A DNA stretch of 64,000 bases from Timema cristinae (taxonomy: Eukaryota > Arthropoda > Insecta > Phasmatodea > Timematidae). The notes under the pieces are model-generated. The model was not told the origin of the DNA, searched no databases, and saw only the letters and a program-made list of their open reading frames with translations. The position numbers and the translations under genes were made by a program. The DNA lies in NCBI GenBank assembly GCA_039000515.1, contig JBCFYV010000012.1:4035007-4099006 (forward strand), in the 5' to 3' direction. Positions 11,761 to 23,664 of this stretch are shown piece by piece; the first letter of the stretch is position 1; every line of letters starts with the position of its first letter.

Positions 11761-12889
11761 ATCTAATTTGATAGTGCGAAAAGTTACTATAATATTACAG
11801 TCTAATTTTTATAGGAAGGACCTTATTTGACAGCTAGAAAAGTATCTATATCTACTTTCACACGTTCATACGTCAAGTCACGTTATTTGCAGTTGTCACT
11901 TTTGATAGATATATTATTATCAGCGAATAGTAGTAGTAAAATAGGTATTAAAATGTCAACAATTTTGGCCGCAAATAATATGTTTGTATTTTCTAAAAGG
12001 CTTCCTAAGCCAGTTCATCAGTAGGCCTACCTAGTTTCATTGAGTTTCAAATTTACACATCTAAAATCTAAGAACTATAGCAGTTTAGAGATTTTATTGA
12101 AAAACCGACGCATGTTGCATCAACAGCTGGCCCAGCTAGCTGTGTAATAAAATGTTATCGATGTTGACAGTAATTTTTCAATGTATTAAACATGCTCTTA
12201 TTTTAAATCTTTTTTTAATTTACTCATTCATATAAACTATGGGCCCCCCTGTTGTCACTTAAGATACAAGTAGTTGAGATGATGAGGCTATTTTGAGAGT
12301 AAATGAACCCACATTAGAGAAAAAAGAGAATAAACCACGGTAATAAATTTCATTGGAAAACCATTCTCCATTTAATCCAGCCAAGATTCGAGTCACTACC
12401 TCCTTATTATAGGAAATTCAGTTTGTTCTGAACCTGACGCCTTATACCACGTAATCATCGGTGCATATACTATTATTTTTGGAAATATCTAGACATCAGG
12501 GCTCAGTATAGTTAGTTTTAGGCATCCTGCACTAAGAATCAAATAGCCAAAGCTATTATATTTGTTTTAGTGAGGATTTACTTACTCGCATCTAGATATA
12601 TTTGAAAATTGAAAACATGTTGTTTGAACTGTTATTACTAGCAAACAAGCAAGAATCAGCACCACTTTGCTTGAATCCAAGTTAACAAGGACATTTACAA
12701 AATGTACATTTCAATATCGAGGTGCTTGCTTAGTTCAGTATAGACTTTTCTTAAGATGGCATACTCTATTAGTTCCATATCTCCAACTCTATAACCTTGG
12801 GATTGTTGCATGTATATTTCTTCATCCCATTTTACTTATAAAAATATGGTGGGAACATCGAATTGAGTGTCATCCCTTCATTTAATGCA
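11761..12889. other. AT-rich DNA, no gene recognised
   Basis: Several short ORFs occur but none has a recognisable domain. At 12,538-12,590 a block (AGCCAAAGCTAT, TTTTAGTGAGG) resembles part of the small tRNA-derived insertion at 13,456-13,558. Confidence 0.45.
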
Positions 12890-14064
12890 ACACTCAACAG
12901 TGTCTGAATGGTTCCTAGTTGAAACCTTGAGTGATCTCGGAGATTTACCACAATGTCTTATATGTCTTCAATGTGCTCTGAGACGTCTATATTAGTTTCT
13001 CTATCAATAATTTTTTCAGATCTGTTTTAGCAATTTGCAATTTGTTAAATCATATATTTTCTTCAGAACTAGTGCTTGTTCTTGGAATACAACATCTCCT
13101 AAATGGATTAGCTTAATTGTATCTTTTAACAAATATGATAGCCGCCATTATTGTAATATCCAATAAAAATGCCTTTTGTAGTTTTTTTATCCATTTTATT
13201 TTTTCTTTGACAAGAGATATGCAAAAAGTATTTACAACCTTATAATGTGGAGGTGTTTTTGACTGGGACTCTTTTGAGGTCACAGCTCACACGGGGATCT
13301 TTCTTCAATAATTGATGATTCTGTAAGATCCAGTATATATGCTGCTGTGTTTATCATCTCTGACCACAAAGCCTGAGGAATATATTCATATGCAAGCATC
13401 ATAGCACGAGCTGCTTCAAATATTGTTTGGTATTCTCTTTAACTGTAACCATTATTGAATCAGATAGCCGAAGCTATCATCTATGCATTTTAGTGAGGCT
13501 AAACCGAAGGTCCCGGGTTCGATTCCCGTGTCCAGGTGTCATTTTTCATTTCAGAATATGTAACCATTATGTTCTTGTGTATACGGCATCGTTAGTCACG
13601 CTTGGATTCCATGTATTCTTAGAATGTCTTGAACAACTTTACTATCAAACTCGCCACTATTATCACTAAGAATTTCCTTCACAACATGTCCAGCAACTTT
13701 AGCTTGGTTCAGTTTATATGGAATTTCAGATTTTTCTTTCATGAAGTAAATATAGCGTATACGACTGAATGAGTCGCTCTCCCTCGGGTTTCAAACTTGA
13801 GCCCATGAGCCTTATCATGTAGATGCAGCCTTCACATAGCTCATTATTTAACTCAGTCTTGAATCCTAACTCATGTTCAATAATGGTTTTGACATGTATC
13901 TTATTCAGGTGACTTAGTCTTTCATCATACGATTGTAAAAGGTTGTTACTAACCATAGCATTCACAACAATTTAACTCTTAGGAATCACGTTCCACAAAG
14001 CAAATTTGAACAGTCTATCATTTCGACTTATAAAACCAACAAGTTTAACATTACTATTAATTTT

Positions 14065-14096
<32 letters not shown>

Positions 14097-14940
14097 CTTC
14101 AGCTGTGGATGGGAATTCATTCGATGTAGGTCATCCTGAGCAAACAAAACAGAAAACCAATTCTCCTTTAAATTAGGAACATACCACACTCCACATGGAG
14201 CTCTTTTCCCCCCATGTCCATTGACAGACGCCTCGACTTTAATTGTCCCTTTCCCTAGTATACTTATTATGTCTCCACTGGCTCTAATCACAGTCTATCG
14301 ATCTGAAAACCTCTCATACATTTCAAATAGGTCATATCACTTTTCACATGAGTTGTTGCACCATTATCTACAAACCAATTGTCTCGATAACATCCAATAA
14401 TTATAACACTTACTGTGGTCATGAGTATTGTGTCAACTGAATTATTATAACTTACTGACTTGGAAGGTATAACATAAGCTATCTATTTGCGACAGTTCTT
14501 AATCCAATCTCTTATCTAGAACAGTAATAACACTTCATACTTATATAAGAAAACTCAGAGAATTTTGACTGGCCACTTGACTTACTAAAAGTTTGCCCAG
14601 TAGATTGTGTATTTGCTTTTGTAGCTAAAACCTCTTTATTTATATGTTCCATATCTTTAAAAGCTAAAGCTCTCGCATAAGCACAAAGCGCTGAGAGATT
14701 GTCTAGTTTACGTTCATTTTTAGATATTAGCAGCCAGCTTGACTTGAATGAAAATATTATTTTGCTAAAGTATCTAAAACTTTAAAAATAATAATAATTC
14801 CGGCTATTCCTTACAGTACTCACGACTCTTTTATTCAATTCATTCCAAATGTTCTTTAGCTTGGATATACAACTTTCAATGCCATCACTATGTAGCTTTT
14901 TAAAACCGAAAAATTGCATTCACAATATATAAGATGCTAT
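12890..14940 (-). pseudogene. Copia retrotransposon fragment: gag, protease, integrase; RT missing
   Basis: Read from 14,940 downwards. A gag segment lies at about 14,820-14,930 (FKKLHSDGIESCI, WNELNKRV). A protease active-site region at about 14,340-14,390 reads WFVDNGATTHV (D-[NS]-GA core). A pre-integrase segment follows, with WYVPNLKENWFSV near 14,160-14,190 and NELCEGCIY near 13,830-13,860. The integrase C-terminal half lies at 13,330-13,440 (EAARAMMLAYEY, ALWSEMINTAAY). The homology fades near 12,890, before any reverse transcriptase. Multiple stops and frameshifts break it. It is a different copy from the Copia at 44,040-48,025. A SINE-like insertion at 13,456 and an AT microsatellite at 14,065-14,095 interrupt it. 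Confidence 0.75.
13456..13558 (+). mobile_element. Short tRNA-derived insertion with perfect 12-bp TSD
   Basis: The 103-bp insertion is flanked by identical TGTAACCATTAT copies at 13,444-13,455 and 13,559-13,570. It carries a strong B box (GGTTCGATTCC at 13,516-13,526) within 'TCCCGGGTTCGATTCCCG'. It sits in the Copia integrase on the opposite strand. Length and target duplication fit LINE-mediated retroposition. The end is not A-rich, which is unusual for a SINE. Confidence 0.7.
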
Positions 14941-15139
14941 GTACAAATTGATACGGAAAAATGAATATGGTTTATTTGAATACAGGAAAATCTCAATACA
15001 GAGAACATTAAAACTCAAAACTTCAAATGTAAATAGAATCTACCACTTTCAACAGTAAAAATCTTAATCTAGTTTACAAAAGTCTCAAAGCAATGTAAAA
15101 CAATGTTTTCCAATGCCAACTTGAGTTCTGTCTCTAACA
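14935..15139 (-). repeat. Putative BEL/Pao 3' LTR remnant
   Basis: Starts (minus strand) TGTTAGAGACAGAACTC immediately after the polypurine tract. The distal end is uncertain because there is no second LTR copy to compare. It runs into the gag end of the Copia fragment, implying the two elements are adjacent or nested. Confidence 0.4.
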
Positions 15140-15559
15140 GCCTCCCGCCGTTGAGGATGAATATCCTCAACTAACCGGTATATCGTGAGGGGACGTTGAC
15201 TCTTCTGCTAAAACGTATGGTCTTTGGGGCTGTACTTCATTTCTAGAAGGATCTTCTGAAGAAGCTACTCTCTTCTCCTCGAACTAAGTCCTCAGTGTTC
15301 CACATCTATCATCAGGAACCTCTTGTGGGTAGATTCGTTGTATGGGTCTCAGAATTACATCTTTAGTAGTCACGACTCTTGCGAGCCTTGTTATGCTATC
15401 AGATCCAGGAAACAACTCCACACAATTTTTCCCAGGGGCCATTCCATCCTTTTGGAAACGTCTGATCCAACTAAGACTATATTATCACCAATCTTGAAGA
15501 AAGTAGTGGACTTGTTGTTTCGTTTAATACATGCCAAAAGTCCCAGATACTCTTGCTGA

Positions 15560-16485
15560 AATCTCTTCTTTAATTCATTTCTTAGATTGAGCAGATGACG
15601 TTTTCATCGGTTCAGACTTTTAGCATCCAAAGCATCACATTCTGGAACGCCAATTTTCTTTATTTCTTGAAAAAAACAAGCCGGGGTGAGAGGACTTAGA
15701 TCGCTACAATTTTCTGCCAGGTATGTCAGTGGCCTAGAGTTAATGGCAGCTTCTATACTGCAGAGAAGAGTAAACATTTATTGGAAAGTTATGTAAGCTT
15801 TGCCTAAAACTCACTTCAAAATTTGTTTTATTACTCTTATTAACCTTTCCCAGAGGCCTCCCCACTAAGGAGAGTTAAATTTTCAAGTGATACGTTCAAC
15901 CGCGCTATGTTTAGAAATCTTATCCTAATCAAGTGTTTGAAAAGTGTTATTGGCACCGGTGAAGTTGGTGCCATTGTCAGAGTAAATAACAGAAGGACTC
16001 CCTATTTGAGCTACAAAATGCTGGAAAACTTGAAGGAAAGCTTCAGTGGAGAGAGAAGTAATCAAATCCAGATGTACTGCGCGGTAGACAGCACAAGTGA
16101 AAACTACAATCCATGCTTTACACTCATCTCTCAGAAACAGAGGCCCACCAAGTCAACCCCTATTTCTTCAAACACAGATGCCTCTCTTATGCGCTTAAGG
16201 GGTAAAGGAGCTGGAGGTACCACCGCATGTTTTCCCTCATACCTCCGGCATCTGACACAATGACATAACTTTTCTCACAGTTCGCCTCCCACCAATAATC
16301 CAGAAATGTCGTCTTAGGTGATTAAGAAGAAGTTGCACTCCGATGCGATTTTGTTTCACATGATCTTCCATGATGAGAAGGGAAACAACAACATGGTGCG
16401 CTGGGAGACTCATAGGGAATATAAACAGCTTCAAATCTTCTCTAAGGAACAGTCTTGTTTTAAATCTCAGGACACCGTCTTCCAC
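15560..16485 (-). pseudogene. BEL/Pao integrase, degenerate
   Basis: The 16,237-16,485 segment is the integrase zinc-binding part (LPAHHVVVSLL, LLNHLRRHFWII, GRRTVRKVMSLC). The core follows at lower coordinates with several frameshifts. Near 15,963-15,990 a VIYSDNGTNF block supplies the second catalytic Asp of the DDE triad. The end of the frame approaches the polypurine tract at 15,140-15,149. Confidence 0.7.
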
Positions 16486-16710
16486 AATGGATTTAGTGAA
16501 GATAATAATTTATCAGATGGCATATGGAAACTTTCCGTTTGAATGAAACTAATGAGTCTAATTTCATCCTTCTCTAGCTCACTAGCTTCCAGATTTTCTT
16601 GCGAAATCCTCTCTTGTCCTAGACAATTCTTCCAGAAACGAAGAATCCATGCATTTAGACGAACTATTCTTCGATAACTGGAAAAAATATCTTGTATACC
16701 ACAGTAAAGC

Positions 16711-17368
16711 TTAGTCGACTAAAGTAAGATAATTCACTGGAGTTTTCTTCATCTCCTCAGATATGTCTTTTTCGTCATACACAAGTTCTACTTGAGGCCA
16801 AAAGTTTGGTGATTTGTGTAACCAGGCAGAGCCCTCCCACCATCGGGAATCCACCAGCTGAGAAACAGAACATCCACGTGATGGCAAATCAGCTGGGTTC
16901 ATTGAACCTGGAATATGTCTCCAACGACTGGGATCGGTCAAGTTCCTGATCTCATTCACCCAATTTCTTACAAAAACAAACCAGTTATCATTCCTACAAA
17001 TCCAAGCCAGCACTGAAGAAGAATCCAACCATAAAAACATCAAAAACCTTTAAACAAGTAGATTCCAGCACACCTTTTAGCAACCTCGCATCAATTGTAG
17101 CTGCTAACAATTTTAATCTAGGAATAGTTATTTCTTTGAGGGGGGCTACGCGCGATCTTACTTCACATAACTGCACACTTGTGTAACGATCACTGGATTT
17201 ACATCTAACGAAAACAACTGCCGCAAAAGCATGTTGACTGGCGTCACAGAAGACATCAATTTGTACACGATCACGTCTTCCAAACCAACGATGAATCTTG
17301 ATTTCCACCAATAGAAGCAGATCCTTTACCCAGGTGAGAAACTCGGCTTTAGATTTTTCATCTAACAC
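16711..17368 (-). pseudogene. BEL/Pao RNase H region, degenerate
   Basis: Two overlapping minus-strand frames (16,994-17,368 and 16,711-17,043) cover the RNase H-like domain: IDVFCDASQHAFAAVVFVR, then PRLKLLAA, then FLWLDSSSVLAWI, and a WRHIPGSMNPADLPSRG block. These four motifs in this order are diagnostic of Pao-type polyproteins. One frameshift separates the halves. Confidence 0.8.
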
Positions 17369-17379
17369 TGTATCCTATT

Positions 17380-18780
17380 CAATGTAAGTCTTCCATGTCC
17401 TCTGAATATACAGTTTTACACATAGAGTAACGGGACAGGTCACTCCCACAGGATCAACAATTATTTGCGAAAGAGACAAAAATTTTCCTTTCGGTCACTA
17501 CTCCTACATTACACCTATTCAACCAGTTCACATTCAGAAGCAACGTATCATTTGCCGATCCCACAACATTCCTAAGACAGAAGAGAGAGGTGTAGATTTC
17601 CCCTCATCTTGCGTGAATTGCCATTCTTTCAAATTAAATCTGCCTTCAGATAATACCTCACTAGATTTCTGGATAAACTGATCTACTTATAATTCACCGT
17701 CAATGCTCGTGACAACGTTGTTTACATAGAAGATCTGTAGAAGTCTCTTAATGATCAGGGGATTGAAACGGGGTTTGTGTAAATATTTCTTCAAATGATA
17801 CTACAAAACTGCTACCAAAGGAAGGGACTACAGGTTAAGCCAAATACCACTCTTGCATGTCTGAATATCTCATAGATATGCACAGCTTCATTCCACCACA
17901 TAAAATAGATATAGTTCTTATCTTCTTCACGGATATTTATCGGAAGAAAAGCTTTTTCAATGTCCACAACAATTCCTATTTTCCTCTCCCTGAATCTATG
18001 AAAGATAGCTGGTATCAATTCAATTAGGTTGGGACCATCATACAAACAATCATTTAGAGAAGGGGATCCAAAATCCTTAGCTGAGGCATTAAAGGCGCAC
18101 GGGTGTAGTCGCTCTTGTTTCCTTCACTACAGTGCGATGAGGTAGATAGTGTTTGAAACTCACATCCTCTGGAGCAGGTTCAATAATCTTGTCCTTTTTC
18201 CACTGAGTAAAAATACTACCATACTTCTCACGTGGGCCAAGAGTTTTCAATTTCTTGTCGGAGTTTAATAGCCTTTTCTCAACCATGAACTTATTGGATG
18301 TAAGAAACGGCTGATTGTACTTCCAAGGAAAATTAACTTCATACCGTTCGTTTATGCATACAGTTCGTATTGCTTTTGCTTCATCTTTAGTTTTTCCTTA
18401 AGACAAGATCACTGATTCCAAGTAAATCTAGCTACCACAGGTTTTCCACAGAAATATCTCCGATATAGAGAAAGGTAACAAGGTTGGTCATAGCAAAATA
18501 ATCACTGTAAACTGCTTTACCCATTATGGTCCATCCAATCAGGGTCTTAAAACAAACAAGACCGCTGCTTAGTGTACATGTTTGTCCTGTTATTAACTTT
18601 CCAGCCACCTCAGCTCCTATTAATAGCTCAATGAGACCTTCATTATCATTGATTTGTATTTTCTTTGCCTTAAGTTCTTTCAACCATGAACCCTTTTGAA
18701 AATAACGGTACCCTGTAATCACTTGTTTCCCTAAGACTTCAAAATTGCATGCATAAGGTTTCTTAAAACTCTCCAAAAAT
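17380..18780 (-). pseudogene. BEL/Pao protease C-terminal region and reverse transcriptase, degenerate
   Basis: The 18,432-18,776 segment has the linker CFKTLIGWTIMGK typical of the protein between Pao protease and RT. RT follows: about 18,090-18,290 is the N-terminal part, and about 17,810-18,045 contains VDIEKAFLPI and ARVVFGLTCSPF. The catalytic box near 17,705-17,735 reads YVNNVVTS where YVDD is expected, so both metal-binding aspartates appear as asparagine. Frameshifts separate the blocks. Confidence 0.75.
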
Positions 18781-18905
18781 ATCCTATAGTATGAATGTCG
18801 TCTTTATTAGGTAACTATACCACTGAACAGCGAATGTCGTAGTGTTTCAGTGCGATGACAAGGGTAACCTAACTTTTCTGCTACTGAGTCAAGAATATTA
18901 GATCT

Positions 18906-20330
18906 CTAACTACCAGTAGCAAGCATTACCCTGGTCTCTATAATAGAGGTGTCTCGAACCATCCTAACCTTCAAAATTGGTAAAATAACATTTGGCAACC
19001 CACTGCTACTTTCTTTTTCGTTGGAAATCAAAGAATGATACTCAAGTTTCATATGAGAATCATCCCTTGAGTGCTTTGAGTCTTTACATATTAGACTGTG
19101 GTGTCTTTTACTGCAGAAATCACAGTATAACTTAGTTCTGTACATTTTTGAAATATGACCTGTCTTCAATCAAAGAAAATATGCTTTCTTATTCTTCAAA
19201 ATGGAGATTATTTCCTTTAAAGTCATCTTCTTTGCTAAGAAGCAGTTGTCTCTAACATACGACCTATCACAAGAAGCAGTTTTATCTAACATGATACCTA
19301 TCACAAAATATACATGCTACCAAAGCTCTACAAGAGCAGCTGCTGAAGGTATTTTATCTTCATTGCAACATTCAGAATCTTTTTTCCTACCTTTTGACTT
19401 ATCAAGCAAGTTTGATCTTTTCCTTTCCTTCTACTTCATTCTCCAGGAACGTAATCAAACTCTTAACACGTTCTTCAGGCTCCTTTTCCTTTCCTCCCCC
19501 ACTCCTCTACCAAGCGCGTAATATATCTGTAGTCAAACATGTTTCTATCATAGGGAACAACATCGCAGCATATTTCTCTGAAGTTACCTTTAAACTATCC
19601 AAAGCACTAAAGTGAGTTTAGATTTTATCATACAAAGAAGAGACATCAGGAACGCTGCTGTCATTCATTAGTGATAATAATTATCTAGTGTAAACCTCTA
19701 CCAATAAAGAATCTTTACCAAAGCCTGATTTAAGTTTCTGTATGGCTTTGGGATGGTTTTCTCCAGTGGCCGGGAAACTGTCAACAATATCACGGGCTTT
19801 GGAATTGGGTAAATTTGCTTGGATAAGATATTCATATTTGTCTGAATTATCTAACTCCTGATCCTCGTAAATATTCTGAAACTGGTTACAAAAAACCAAC
19901 CAATCTCGTAAATTTCCACTGAATTTTCTGAATTCAATCTTTGGAAGACGATATTTACATCTTAAGTTGTGGTTAGTACTTACAGATGACTGAGCCTCAT
20001 TTTCATGTTATTTTTTCCGAAAACATAGAACTTACTAAACTTGCTAAAACATAGAACTTACGTTTGTATTTATCCACTACCTCTACCTCATTGACCAGGT
20101 CTTCTTCTGTTGCCTCTGTCTCTATGAGGTGTTAGAAGATCTCCTGATCCAAACTGCGTATGAGGTTAGCCTTTTCTTCCAGCAACGTATAATTTCCTTG
20201 GATCGGATTATATACATTTCTTCCATCTACAGCAACGCTTTTAGTGAATTTGTTGCTTTTATAAAAGTTCTGCGATATACACCACGTTTACTATTCAAAC
20301 TGTTAATATCACTCATTTTTTCGATTGAGT
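18906..20330 (-). pseudogene. BEL/Pao gag, zinc knuckle and protease motif, degenerate
   Basis: The segment at 19,681-19,899 matches the Pao gag-type region (DUF1759-like), with KYEYLIQANL and PKAIQKLKSGFG. A zinc knuckle lies near 19,090-19,130 (CDFCSKRHHSLIC). At 18,906-18,925 the protease motif reads MLATGS where the family has an Asp-Thr/Ser-Gly active site; the catalytic aspartate is replaced by alanine. This copy could not process its polyprotein even apart from its stops. Confidence 0.7.
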
Positions 20331-20346
20331 CCTGTCACGGTCGCCA

Positions 20347-20960
20347 GATATGCCAAAACATTTAATATCCCTATATTAAAATTATCTAAAGTCTCTGCTT
20401 AATCATGCGTGACCAGAGTTCAATCACTTCAATAAAAGAAAAGAAATTATTAATATTATGCCGAAAGAGAATTTTGCTTACATTTCATAAATAATAACCG
20501 AAGCCTCAGCCTCGTCCAACTATTACTAAAGCATGTCCAAGAGTGCTCTATCATTTTCAAAACCAGTTTTATATCATTCAGCACAACTCACAGAACACAG
20601 AACGAAGATACCACACAAGGAGGAGTGGTAATCCAAAGAGAATAACAAGGGGAGGAATCCACACGAAACGGAATCTTCCATACGTTTTTGGACCACTTGG
20701 GAACAGCCTGGACACTGGGGTGAAGAGTCTCTTCTTTTCTTCTGAAGTACTTTGGCCCGGGTTTTTTGCGCATGGACATTGGGGCTGTGCCGGCTCAGTC
20801 TATCGTGGCATGTTGTTGAGGCCGGGCGCGTTATTTGTGGCTGGGAGTGTAGCATCCGTAGCTGGCTCAACTGGGGTCGACATCCGTGCAATGGGGTAAG
20901 TCTCTGTTTCACGACTTAGATGTTTGCACTTGTAGCAAGCAAATGCTACAAATATATCTA
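20347..20960. other. GC-richer block beyond the BEL primer-binding site
   Basis: This block is clearly richer in GC than its surroundings. Long ORFs appear on both strands (about 110-118 codons) but show no domain. By position it could be a diverged 5' LTR of the BEL element, or an older sequence into which BEL inserted. No TG...CA pair matching the 3' LTR start was found. Confidence 0.35.
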
Positions 20961-22276
20961 CGCTCACTGGAAAAAACTGACTAGCAGAGATTCTAGTTGA
21001 ATCACTTTCTACAAAAGTCAAATACAGCAAATATTCTATCGTTGTCTTAGGCCTGAGATTAAACACTCCATTTAGCTAAAAAAATGTGTAAATAAACGTG
21101 TCTGGCTCCTTAATCTGTTAGGTTTAACCAACATATGGTGTTTAGTAGCTTTCTCCTAGTTATTGAATTATACAATAAATACGCAGCAAAGTGTACGACA
21201 TATTGATCAGTTGCTAAAAACAACACAAAAACAAAAAACAACACTCACGATCGGGACATGGAAAAAACACAAATTCTAGCAAAATAAATAATTCTAATGT
21301 TTTCATTTATTAACTTCAACAAATTTAGTTCCCACGCTGATTCTGATTAACTTTCAAAGGATAAGTATAATAATGAAAGTTTATTTGGGATGACTAGTCC
21401 AGCCCCATAGTCTCTGAGTACGCGAACTTATCACACGTTTGATCTGGAAGACGCTGGGCTGGATCGCGAGTGTTTCTCCAATAACCACCGCGAGGACTTC
21501 CTGTACCTTTGCTGCGGTCCTAAACAGTGTCTACTCCCCTTGTTAGGAGGAAATCGTACAAGGTCATTTTCACTGTCTTAAGAAGCTGCAACGTGGCTCT
21601 GGGACATTTTATATGAATTGTCATGTTCTTTACTGATATATTTTTTTATGTCAGGATCGTAAATTCTAAAAAAACACAAATGAATTGTTCCCTTGGCTTG
21701 AGAATGTTAGAATAAGAAAGGAAGTTCATTATGTCCTTCATTGTGACTTATAAATTTAGAAAAATTTGACATTAAAATGAATATTGGTTGTATTTTAAGT
21801 TGGCCTAATTATTTCAACATACATTTTTCTATTAGATTAAGTAAAAACACATATGAAACATTAAAGAGATTTTTAAATAAAATATCATGGAAGTTTTATT
21901 TTAAGGCCCTTATGAGTTCACGGAATTACACTGCTACCACATAAAACTAGCTTATTGATTACAGTTTTCATAATTATTCATGTGAGAGCATTAATAGAGA
22001 GCATTGTACAATCAAGTTATTATCCTGGTCTTGTGTGTTTTGTTGCGCTGTCATACCTCGAATAACAACTATTACGCCCCTTGTAGCACCACAGTGTGTG
22101 ACCGACATTATTGAAGACACGAACAGTATAAGTATTATTGGGAGTGCATCACGATCACTAGAGCGTGCCATTCGAGCCGTCGAAGCCATTCCCTAGTAGC
22201 TGACAGACCAACCACCACCCGAAGCACCTCTTCCACAATAATTCATCTAGAATAAAGCCTCATCTACACACTTCCC
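20961..22276. other. Unassigned intergenic DNA
   Basis: No recognisable gene or repeat. A moderately GC-rich patch at about 21,390-21,620 and another at 22,050-22,210 have no coding motif I recognise. Confidence 0.4.
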
Positions 22277-22383
22277 CAGGGGCGTAGGGAGAATTTAATT
22301 CGGGGAAAAGGGGGTTCAAAATCGTAAGTTTATGACATGATATTAAGAATTACAATTAAATCCTAAGAAATCAGAACAATGCT

Positions 22384-23345
22384 AGTAAGGGAGATTGCGG
22401 CTTTCTGCAACACGAGGGGAGGGGATGGGGGGGGATGATTCGAAGGGTTGGAGCATGCGATGGTGGCGGAGGGAGGGGGGGTGTAGAGCATCTGGTTTGT
22501 TAAACATTGTGCATAATGGGCGAGGGTTTGTGTCTCCTGGGATGGGGGGTGGGGGTTGAAGCACCTGGCTGACTGAGAGATGTGAGGGGGGAGGGGGGAT
22601 GTGGAGGGTTCCTGAGATGTTTAGATAGATATGGTGATGTGAGGTAGGGGTGTGGGGGGTTGAAGCACCTGGCTGACTGAGAGGACTCGGGATGGCTGAG
22701 AGGGGGTGGGGGAGACTTTTTTTGTGCGGCATCCACTCTACCTCCACGCAAATGCGGGTTCACTTCCCAATTCCTACGCAGGAGGGCAGCTTATGGACCT
22801 GGGGATATGACAAGTATATTCTCTCTCAAACCCTGACGGTCAGTCCTAGCAAAGATTGGGAATTAAGGATATGACAAGTATTATTCCCTTCTAAGTCAAT
22901 AATCATTTAATTGTTTTCAAGCTAAATGAGTTTAAAAGAATTGTTTACATCAGGCTCGTGTGCGTGTGTGAGTGTGTTAGGATAACTGAACTTAATCTAT
23001 GACAATAATCGTTGAATTGTTTTCAAGTTAAATGAGTTTAAAAAAAATTGTTTACATCATTAACTAACAATACAAGGTTGTGTGTGTGTGTGTGTGGGTG
23101 TATGTGTAATTATCTTTAAATGAAGCTGGATTATGAAGAGTTGATTTCCCCGAAAAAACGAATGATATTTCTTCGCATACATATATTCAGTACAAAATTC
23201 TCCCTCTCTCTCTCTCAAAGTCTTAGTCTTTTCGGTATGGAGGAGGGTTGATGGAGCACCCTGGCGAGGGGTGGAGGGGTTATCTCTCGCACGGACCAGA
23301 TGTTTTTTATCCCTCTCTCTTTCATCATCGTGACGTAGCGTGTAG
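22384..23345 (+). repeat. Left terminal inverted repeat of the Polinton-like element
   Basis: Matches the right TIR in inverse order: G-rich block (22,400-22,720), a SINE-derived 'CTCTACCTCCACGCAAATGC' block at about 22,735, 'CCCTGACGGTCAGTCCTAGC' at about 22,833, a 'TAAGTCAATAATCATT' block, a GT-rich tract (23,070-23,105), an internally deleted fragment of the 26,164 gene (23,110-23,180, minus) and a CT-rich tract. Homology ends near the 'CATCATCGTGACGTAG' at about 23,322-23,340. Confidence 0.8.
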
Positions 23346-23579
23346 ACCCTATGGGCAGGGTTATAAGGTGCCCACACGGTGAAGTGTGTTGTGGGGGCTT
23401 GACCTAGTGACTGGGTGTACAGGTGTGCCAGCTGCGCTTGAAAGAGCCGTATATTCTCATAACAGTCGAGGTATTTTAGAACATAAATTTCTTTCTATGT
23501 GACATGCTTAGAATCAAGATACTTTGTGTTGAGGGTCTAGATCTGTGTACTTTGTGGGAGGGGGATTATACATATCATA
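23346..23579. other. Unassigned spacer inside the left TIR
   Basis: No ORF of note and no repeat recognised. It separates the TIR from the GT-rich arrays. Confidence 0.4.
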
Positions 23580-23631
23580 GACAATCCCCTTAGCATGTGT
23601 GCGTGTGTGTATGTGTGTGTGTGTATGTGTA

Positions 23632-23664
<33 letters not shown>

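Larger units (their letters stand above)
15139..20346 (-). mobile_element. BEL/Pao LTR retrotransposon, internal region
   Basis: Domain order on the minus strand is gag, zinc knuckle, protease, RT, RNase H, integrase, as in BEL/Pao. A primer-binding-like site, TGGCGACCGTGACAGG, occupies 20,331-20,346. A polypurine tract GGCGGGAGGC (15,140-15,149) is followed by TGTTAGAGAC, the expected start of a 3' LTR descending from 15,139. I did not find that LTR start repeated beyond 20,347, so the 5' LTR is lost, replaced or too diverged. Length is typical for a BEL internal region, but the reading frame is broken many times. Confidence 0.8.

Noticed and set aside
15323..16263. Plus-strand ORFs in the BEL region
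   Set aside because: Shadows of the minus-strand integrase; the conserved motifs read only on the minus strand.
20543..20912. Host gene on either strand (ORFs of 112-118 codons)
   Set aside because: Opposing ORFs in a GC-richer block without any recognisable domain or splice context; more likely repeat or LTR sequence.
22382..22763. Pro/His/Ser-rich minus-strand ORFs of about 90-120 codons
   Set aside because: Low-complexity G-rich TIR sequence; no codon structure and the matching right TIR has different frames.
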